DNA of 37,380 nt from Halobacteriovoraceae bacterium (GTDB lineage: Bacteria; Bdellovibrionota; Bacteriovoracia; Bacteriovoracales; Bacteriovoracaceae): assembly GCA_002715375.1 (NCBI GenBank), contig PAZA01000087.1:1-37380 (forward strand), given 5' to 3'. Below, piece after piece: positions 32,599 to 37,380 of this stretch; the first letter of the stretch is position 1, and every line of letters begins with the position of its first letter. A program made the translations under genes and the position numbers. The notes beneath the pieces were generated by a model. It made no database searches, was not told the DNA's origin, and saw nothing but the letters and a program-made list of their open reading frames with translations.

Positions 32599-33612
32599 AT
32601 GATGCTTTTTAAAAGATGTATCTTATCACTTAACCTCTTCTTATTTACCGCCCCAAACCTTTTGGCAAGCGATTGCAAGCATACGGAAATTGTGGCAAAA
32701 ATCAGCAGAAAATCAATGAAAGAGGTCTCAGGCCTGGCACTTTCAAGAACCTATCCAAGAGTTTTTTGGGGTCATAATGATGCCGGAGATGGAGCAAGAT
32801 TTATTGCTTTTCACTTAAATGGTCAAAGGCTAGGGAGGTTCAAACTCGACGGGGCGACAAATAGAGATTACGAGGACATGTCGTTTGGGCCATGCCTAAA
32901 AAGTGAAGGCGATTGCCTTTATATCGGTGACATAGGAAATAACGAACTTAATAGAACTGATCTCACGATATATGAAGTACCAGAACCAAATCCTTTTTCA
33001 AAAGAGGCCCAAAAAAAAGGTCATGTTAAATTAAAAAACTGGAAAAAACATACCTTCGACTTAAAAGAGCCTCATAACTCTGAGGCCCTTATCTTTCACA
33101 AATTTGCTTCTAAGTTCTACCTCTTTACAAAAAGTCACAGGTTAACTTGGGAAAAGTACCCACAAAATAAAGGGAAATCTTTTATCTTTGAGCTTGACCC
33201 AAAAGAAAAGAAAGTAAAAAAAATTGGCCACTTGAACACATTCCAATTTAAAAGGAACCGTAAAAAAGCAAAATTGAAGCCGAGATCAAGCTTTGTCACA
33301 GGAGCCGCTGTATCTCCAAAAGGAGATAAATTTATTTTATCAACGCTCAAACACGGAATCGAATACAAACTAAATAAAGGAAAAGACCCATTTAATCCCT
33401 TTTCACAAAATTACTCAAATAAATACCGCTTTCCAAGGTTTGTTGGGGCCCAAATTGAAGCTATCACCTACGATCAAGATGGAAAATCAATCTACATTCT
33501 TAGTGAATCTACATTGAAAAAAAATAAATACTTAAGACTTTTTAAAGTCAATTGCCAAAAAGGAATATCCCTCAAACACATGCAGTTTAAAGTTTGGGAG
33601 TTTTTTAATTAA
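32599..33612 (+). CDS. Secreted predicted beta-propeller protein
   Basis: 337 residues with a signal peptide (CILSLNLFLFTAPNLLAS). The mature part reads like a secreted propeller: EVSGLALSRTYPRVFWGHND, DGARFIAFHLNGQ, GATNRDYEDMSFGPC, LYIGDIGNNELNR, IYEVPEPNPFSK, EALIFHKFASKFYLFTK, VTGAAVSPKGDKFILSTLK and EAITYDQDGKSIYILSES. The 'VSGLA...W.HND...D.EDM...YIGDIG.N...EVPEP' pattern recurs in secreted proteins annotated as hypothetical or phytase-esterase-like; catalytic residues are unknown. Its ATG immediately follows the previous stop (ATGATG; the second ATG is an alternative), so the two are coupled. Convergent with apaH by a four-base overlap. Confidence 0.65.
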   Translation: MMLFKRCILSLNLFLFTAPNLLASDCKHTEIVAKISRKSMKEVSGLALSRTYPRVFWGHNDAGDGARFIAFHLNGQRLGRFKLDGATNRDYEDMSFGPCLKSEGDCLYIGDIGNNELNRTDLTIYEVPEPNPFSKEAQKKGHVKLKNWKKHTFDLKEPHNSEALIFHKFASKFYLFTKSHRLTWEKYPQNKGKSFIFELDPKEKKVKKIGHLNTFQFKRNRKKAKLKPRSSFVTGAAVSPKGDKFILSTLKHGIEYKLNKGKDPFNPFSQNYSNKYRFPRFVGAQIEAITYDQDGKSIYILSESTLKKNKYLRLFKVNCQKGISLKHMQFKVWEFFN

Positions 33613-34427
33613 TCTGGCAAGTCTTTCTTATGAGAGGAGACCTGGGAAATATGCCCTGTTTCCAGGCAATAAGCAGTCAACATTCTTCCCCAAACAGCAC
33701 CACTATCGAGCCCTGTCACATTATTTTCTTGATGAACTCCAATCGCAGACCAATGGCCAAAAAGAATCTTTTTATCTTTAAAAGAGGAGTCTAAAAGACG
33801 AAACCAGGGTGTTAAATCATCGGGTGCATTTTGAAGCTCGCCTTTAACATTTTTAACCAAATGGTTTTCTGAATCTAACAACCTCATTTTTGTCATTATA
33901 TTAAGTGCCGTTGAAATTCTTTTTTTCTCCCCAAGTCCTTCTTCCCATTTCTTGAAAAACTTTTTTTTCCATTTTGTGAGGTACTCAAGGTAATCCGGTC
34001 CCCTTAGCGCTGACTCAACATCACTGGCCACTTTCCGGGCATCGTCCAAGCTCCAATTTGGATGAACTCCAGCATGGACTAAAAAGTGCTCCTGCTCTTC
34101 ATGAATAAGAGGTCTCGTTCTAAGCCAATCAAGCCATAAATCGAGCTTTTTGTGGTCCAGAATGTCCTGAAAAGTGTCCGTTTCATGGGGCTCTGCTAAT
34201 CCATAAGCAATGCAAAGGAGGTTTAGTTCATGGTTTCCAATTAAAAGATCGCAAGAATCTTTATTTTTATAGGCCCATTTAAGGGCCTTTAAAGAGTTTT
34301 TTCCGACATTAACAAGGTCTCCGATAAACCAGAGGAAGTCTTTTTTAGGATCAAATTTTATTTTATCGAGAAGTTTTTCAAGGGTTTTAAAACAGCCCTG
34401 GACATCTCCCACAACATAAGTGGCCAA
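33609..34427 (-). CDS. apaH: ApaH-type symmetrical diadenosine tetraphosphatase / metallophosphatase
   Basis: 272 residues, normal ApaH length. TTG start with AGGAGG five bases upstream. Motifs: TYVVGDVQGCFKTLEKLL, WFIGDLVNVGKNSLKALKW, LLIGNHELNLLCIAYG, FLVHAGVHPNWSL, FGHWSAIGV and GLDSGAVWG, i.e. the PPP-type metallophosphatase set with both distal His. It normally splits Ap4A into two ADP; relatives can act on other polyphosphorylated substrates. The GDLV-x-RG motif reads GDLVNVGK, replacing the phosphate-contacting Arg by Val. It is the last gene of a minus-strand group starting with the second ppk1, which ties it to polyphosphate or nucleotide-polyphosphate turnover. Confidence 0.9.
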   Translation of the reverse strand: MATYVVGDVQGCFKTLEKLLDKIKFDPKKDFLWFIGDLVNVGKNSLKALKWAYKNKDSCDLLIGNHELNLLCIAYGLAEPHETDTFQDILDHKKLDLWLDWLRTRPLIHEEQEHFLVHAGVHPNWSLDDARKVASDVESALRGPDYLEYLTKWKKKFFKKWEEGLGEKKRISTALNIMTKMRLLDSENHLVKNVKGELQNAPDDLTPWFRLLDSSFKDKKILFGHWSAIGVHQENNVTGLDSGAVWGRMLTAYCLETGHISQVSSHKKDLPD

Positions 34428-34460
34428 AGAAACCTCCTCCTATTTCCGAAGGTCTAAGGC

Positions 34461-34851
34461 CTAGCTTTGCTTGAGGCAATCACTAAGACCTTCTATTTGA
34501 GTATCAATTAAATTGGCTTTGGTCCATTTTTTTAACTCAAGCCATTCACTATCAATTACAATCGTCTTGGCCTCGATGGCCTTTTGGAAGTCCTTCTTTT
34601 TACGAGATCCAAATCCTCTCTTACCAAACTTTTCCTCTAAGTATTTTAGTGCAATTAATTTGTTATTAAGGTCTCCAAATTTGCCAACCATTCTTTTAAT
34701 CAAAGCTGCTTCATTAGAGTCTGAAAAAGAACTAGGCCAGAGACCTTTAAAGTAACTCTTTAATTTTAAAACAGATCGGACTTTTTTCCTAAGGTCATGA
34801 AATGCCTCTTGATTTTCGTAAGGAATAATTTCGTCAATTTTTAAAACTCAT
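34461..34851 (-). pseudogene. Half-length CHAD domain gene with an apparent one-base frameshift at its start
   Basis: An open frame without a canonical start runs from 34847 to the stop at 34461. Its translation shows CHAD helices: ENQEAFHDLRKKVRSVLKL, then SYFKGLWPSSF, LIKRMVGKFGDLNNKLIALK and YLEEKFGKRG, about 128 residues, half of a full CHAD domain. The first in-frame TTG (34703) would cut off the HDLRKK helix. An ATG at 34851 enters this frame only if one A of a five-A run (34838-34842, T on plus) is removed, giving MSFKIDEIIP. CHAD domains bind polyphosphate, fitting the neighbours. No Shine-Dalgarno precedes 34851. It is either a decaying remnant, a phase-variable tract or a sequence error. 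Confidence 0.5.
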
Positions 34852-34988
34852 GGGTAGTCTGAGAGAGATTATTCCAAAAGTTGAGACCCCAAAACAAGAA
34901 AGAAAACCTGTTGACAGGAGGATTTATTCTCTTTATTCCATTCAGCTATAAAAATGATTAAAATATTTCAATATCGGTAGGGCCGCTT

Positions 34989-35516
34989 CTAGACAGCTTC
35001 AATCTCTTTTACTTTTTTACGATTATTTTTAACAACTTTTTTCTGAATAGAGCCTGTCACAATTCTCACAAGAAGTGTGATCAATAAGTAAGCGCCAGCT
35101 GAAAGCCAAGCCAAAGTCAGTTCATTCAACCCGCAGGCTATCCCACAAACAATACTAAAGAGAATATTTGAGTTAGCTGAGCTTTTCCCAAGCTTAATCC
35201 TGAATCTAACAAGAGCAATTGCCGCTCCGATAGCAAAGGCACGAGCGAGGTTATTATTAACGAGAATCATGACACAAGAGAGACCCATACAAAGATAAAG
35301 TATATTCATCGTTCCTAAGATAAGGTTTATTTTTTCTTCAGAAGGCTCTTTTGGATCTTTAAGAAGGTGTCTATTTGAAAAATAAGTAATTATACATAGA
35401 AAAGCGCCTATAAGAAATGTGTGGCCTAATAAAATGGCCAAGCTTTGAAGGTCATACTGAATGGCCAAACTAGAAGGGTTCGTGCTTGCTGCTTTAGTGA
35501 ATATTTCTGTTCCCAT
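34989..35516 (-). CDS. DUF4956-like integral membrane protein
   Basis: 175 residues with about four membrane helices: LAILLGHTFLIGAFLCIITY, LILGTMNILYLCMGLSCVMI, NSNILFSIVCGIACGLNEL and LAWLSAGAYLLITLLVRIV. The NNLARAFAIGAAIALVRFRI segment followed by a short loop and a second glycine-rich helix is the DUF4956 signature. In other bacteria DUF4956 genes often neighbour VTC-type polyphosphate polymerase genes; here it follows a ppk1 by 77 bases. A role in polyphosphate or phosphate handling at the inner membrane is inferred from that. GAGGAAA seven bases before the ATG. Basic C-terminal tail (KKVVKNNRKKVKEIE). Confidence 0.75.
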   Translation of the reverse strand: MGTEIFTKAASTNPSSLAIQYDLQSLAILLGHTFLIGAFLCIITYFSNRHLLKDPKEPSEEKINLILGTMNILYLCMGLSCVMILVNNNLARAFAIGAAIALVRFRIKLGKSSANSNILFSIVCGIACGLNELTLAWLSAGAYLLITLLVRIVTGSIQKKVVKNNRKKVKEIEAV

Positions 35517-35593
35517 TAAAAAATTTCCTCATTTTTCTACGTTTCAAACCTTTAAAAGCGATGCTGTTTCCCAAAAGGTCACTTTATTCAGAA

Positions 35594-37380
35594 TTAATCA
35601 GCGCTCTTCTCAATCTCTCTCATGAGAGTTTCGTGCGTCCCTCGACACTTTCCTTTTCCAGAAACTTTTCCCTGCTTCTTTTCATATTTTCCAGTTCGAG
35701 TTAGAACCCACGAAGAAAACTGATCCTCAAGATTAACTCTTAAAGTATTCCAGGCAACCGATTTCACTTCATCTGAAAGAAGAGGAGTCATGACTTCCAC
35801 TCTTCCCATTAAGTTACGCCACATCCAATCTGCAGAGCCTATATAGATAGTGCCCTCCATAGGATTTTTCTTACCGCCACTAAAGTAATATATTCTTGAA
35901 TGCTCTAAAAACCGGCCTATGACAGAAATAACCTCTATATTTTCACTGAGTCCTTCAATACCTGGTTTAAGGCAACAAAACCCTCTTACTATAAGCTCAA
36001 TTTTTACGCCTGCTTGAGAAGCTTTATACAAGGCTTCAATTATATCCGGATCCTGAAGAGAGTTCATTTTGGCCACAATATGTCCATGACCAGACTCCTT
36101 CTTTGCTTCAATTTCATTATTAATAAGTTCAATAAACTTTTTCTTTATATTAATAGGTGCCACTAAAAGAGTATTGTAATCCTTCTTCTGTGAAAAACCT
36201 GTGAGGAAGTTGAAAACCTCCATAACTTCTCTGGTTATTTCCTCTCGACAGGTAAACAAGCCTAAATCGGTGTAAAGTTTGGAGGTTATTGGATTGTAGT
36301 TTCCTGTTCCTAGGTGAGCGTAAGTCGTTACCTTATCGTGGTCTTTTCTTACCGCTAAACACATTTTTGAATGGGTCTTTAGGCCAACCATACCAGTAAT
36401 GACATGGATCCCTTCTTTTTCAAGTTTTTCAGTGAGCCTCATATTTTGCTCTTCTTCAAAGCGGGCCTTTAATTCAACAAGGCACGCTACCTGCTTTCCA
36501 TTTTGAGCAGCAAAAATAAGAGATTCAACAATTTTTGAGTTCAGGGTCGTTCTATACAAGGTTATTTTAATGGCCAAAACTTTAGGATCATTAGCAGCTG
36601 TTTCAATGAAACGTTCAACAGATGAAGAAAAGCTCTCATAAGGGTGGTGAACAACGATATCTTTCCCTTTAATTTTGTGAAAGATGTTCGCTTTATTATC
36701 AACAAAGTCTCTCGGTGTTTTTGGGGACCATGGTCTAAATTTCAGATGAGGCTTATCAGTTTTAATTAATTCATCAAATTTTGTATAATTAGGTAACGAA
36801 TGCATCTCGTAAACATTTTCTGAATCGAGTTCTAATTCATTTGTAATATAATCTAAAATCCAAGAATCTTTAGTTTTTCCAGAATACTCAAGTCGAATCA
36901 CTGGAGAAAACTTTTGCTCCCTCAAACCCTCTTCAATATGTTCTTTAAGGTCTAAGGCACCATCTTCATCCCCACCAAAATCGGAGTTTCTAGTGACACG
37001 GAAAATCAGTTTATCAAGAATTTTTGTTCCCGGAAAAAGCATTTCCAAATTTCCAAGGACAATCTCTTCAACATTCATATAAGTTTCTGTTTTTCCGTCA
37101 AATTCCACAAAATACCATTGAGGAATTTCTGTTGGAATTTTAACCCTTGAAAAAACTTTTTCCTGGCTTGATGGGTGTAAAAGACAAACCCCAAGAGATT
37201 TAGAAAGGTTAGAAATGAAGGGGAACGGGTGTCCGTAATCAACTGCTAGTGGGGTCAAAATTGGGAAAATGGAGTTTTTAAAAGTTTCCGATAAACTTTT
37301 CTGTGACTCTGCACTTACCTCTTCCCATTTAACAAGCTTGATACCTTCTTTTTTGAGAGAAGGGTAAATTAATTTATTAA
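35594..37380 (-). CDS. ppk1: Second polyphosphate kinase 1 paralog, N-terminus beyond window edge
   Basis: 595 codons are visible; the frame stays open to the window end and continues the family alignment upstream of TPLAVDYGHPF (YPSLKKEGIKLVKWEEVS), so only about the first 120 residues are missing. Catalytic motifs are intact: HHPYESFSSSVERFIE, IKITLYRTT, GLKTHSKMCLAV (phospho-His), YAHLGTGNYNP and RFLEHSRIYYF (second His). It is very similar to the copy at 28078 along its whole length but differs in C-terminal details, for example DWMWRN against DWMHRN. It leads a minus-strand group with DUF4956, the CHAD remnant and apaH. Two PPK1s imply specialised synthesis and degradation, or separate regulation. 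Confidence 0.95.
   Translation of the reverse strand, partial: NKLIYPSLKKEGIKLVKWEEVSAESQKSLSETFKNSIFPILTPLAVDYGHPFPFISNLSKSLGVCLLHPSSQEKVFSRVKIPTEIPQWYFVEFDGKTETYMNVEEIVLGNLEMLFPGTKILDKLIFRVTRNSDFGGDEDGALDLKEHIEEGLREQKFSPVIRLEYSGKTKDSWILDYITNELELDSENVYEMHSLPNYTKFDELIKTDKPHLKFRPWSPKTPRDFVDNKANIFHKIKGKDIVVHHPYESFSSSVERFIETAANDPKVLAIKITLYRTTLNSKIVESLIFAAQNGKQVACLVELKARFEEEQNMRLTEKLEKEGIHVITGMVGLKTHSKMCLAVRKDHDKVTTYAHLGTGNYNPITSKLYTDLGLFTCREEITREVMEVFNFLTGFSQKKDYNTLLVAPINIKKKFIELINNEIEAKKESGHGHIVAKMNSLQDPDIIEALYKASQAGVKIELIVRGFCCLKPGIEGLSENIEVISVIGRFLEHSRIYYFSGGKKNPMEGTIYIGSADWMWRNLMGRVEVMTPLLSDEVKSVAWNTLRVNLEDQFSSWVLTRTGKYEKKQGKVSGKGKCRGTHETLMREIEKSAD

Noticed and set aside
35594-37380. DWMWRN in the second PPK1, against DWMHRN in the first, looked like loss of a catalytic His.
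   Set aside because: The catalytic histidines of PPK1 lie in KTH(S/T)K and LEHSR, both intact in each copy; the DWM position varies in the family.

Overview
The window is AT-rich, densely coded DNA from a Gram-negative bacterium. Outer-membrane and secretion features support this: a TonB-dependent receptor with its TonB, several signal peptides and a possible lipoprotein. The mix of genes (a DUF4360 secreted protein, MBL-fold and acyl-CoA enzymes, odd GAF/cyclase-like signalling proteins, two PPK1 copies) and the strong A/T bias fit a Bdellovibrionota (Bacteriovorax/Halobacteriovorax-like) chromosome. That placement is an inference, not a proof. I saw no tRNA, rRNA, CRISPR array, transposase or phage gene, and base composition looks uniform, so this reads as chromosomal backbone with lineage-specific genes.

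Layout. 1-2920: the N-terminal part of a SAM hydrolase (minus), then a PAS protein overlapping a CheA-like HPt/ATPase kinase (plus). 2938-6547: a DUF4360 secreted protein and a pheA-aminotransferase operon (minus). 6773-9430: an MBL-fold hydrolase with no ordinary start codon behind a perfect Shine-Dalgarno, meeting an acyl-CoA dehydrogenase tail to tail. 9627-13550: a three-gene minus-strand signalling operon with two GAF plus degenerate class III cyclase paralogs. 13687-17417: a secreted alkylsulfatase-like MBL enzyme and a PQQ-type beta-propeller. 17504-19502: acyl-CoA synthetase and a small secreted protein. 19730-23398: TonB-dependent receptor, TonB, and homogentisate dioxygenase. 23548-28001: two tiny unknown genes, two different alpha/beta hydrolases, a ferredoxin-MBL fusion and protein isoaspartate methyltransferase.

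28078-37380 is the most coherent and interesting part. Two PPK1 polyphosphate kinase paralogs bracket a Na+/phosphate cotransporter (divergent from the first ppk1), two secreted unknowns, an ApaH-type phosphatase, a broken or frameshifted CHAD (polyphosphate-binding) half-domain and a DUF4956 membrane protein. The divergent ppk1/transporter control region holds two different long perfect palindromes, each lying in the -35/-10 spacer of one of the opposed predicted promoters. I read this as a phosphate uptake and polyphosphate storage locus under dedicated repressor-type control.

Several start sites are moved from the longest possible frame to the codon best placed behind a Shine-Dalgarno. Each case is explained in its entry.
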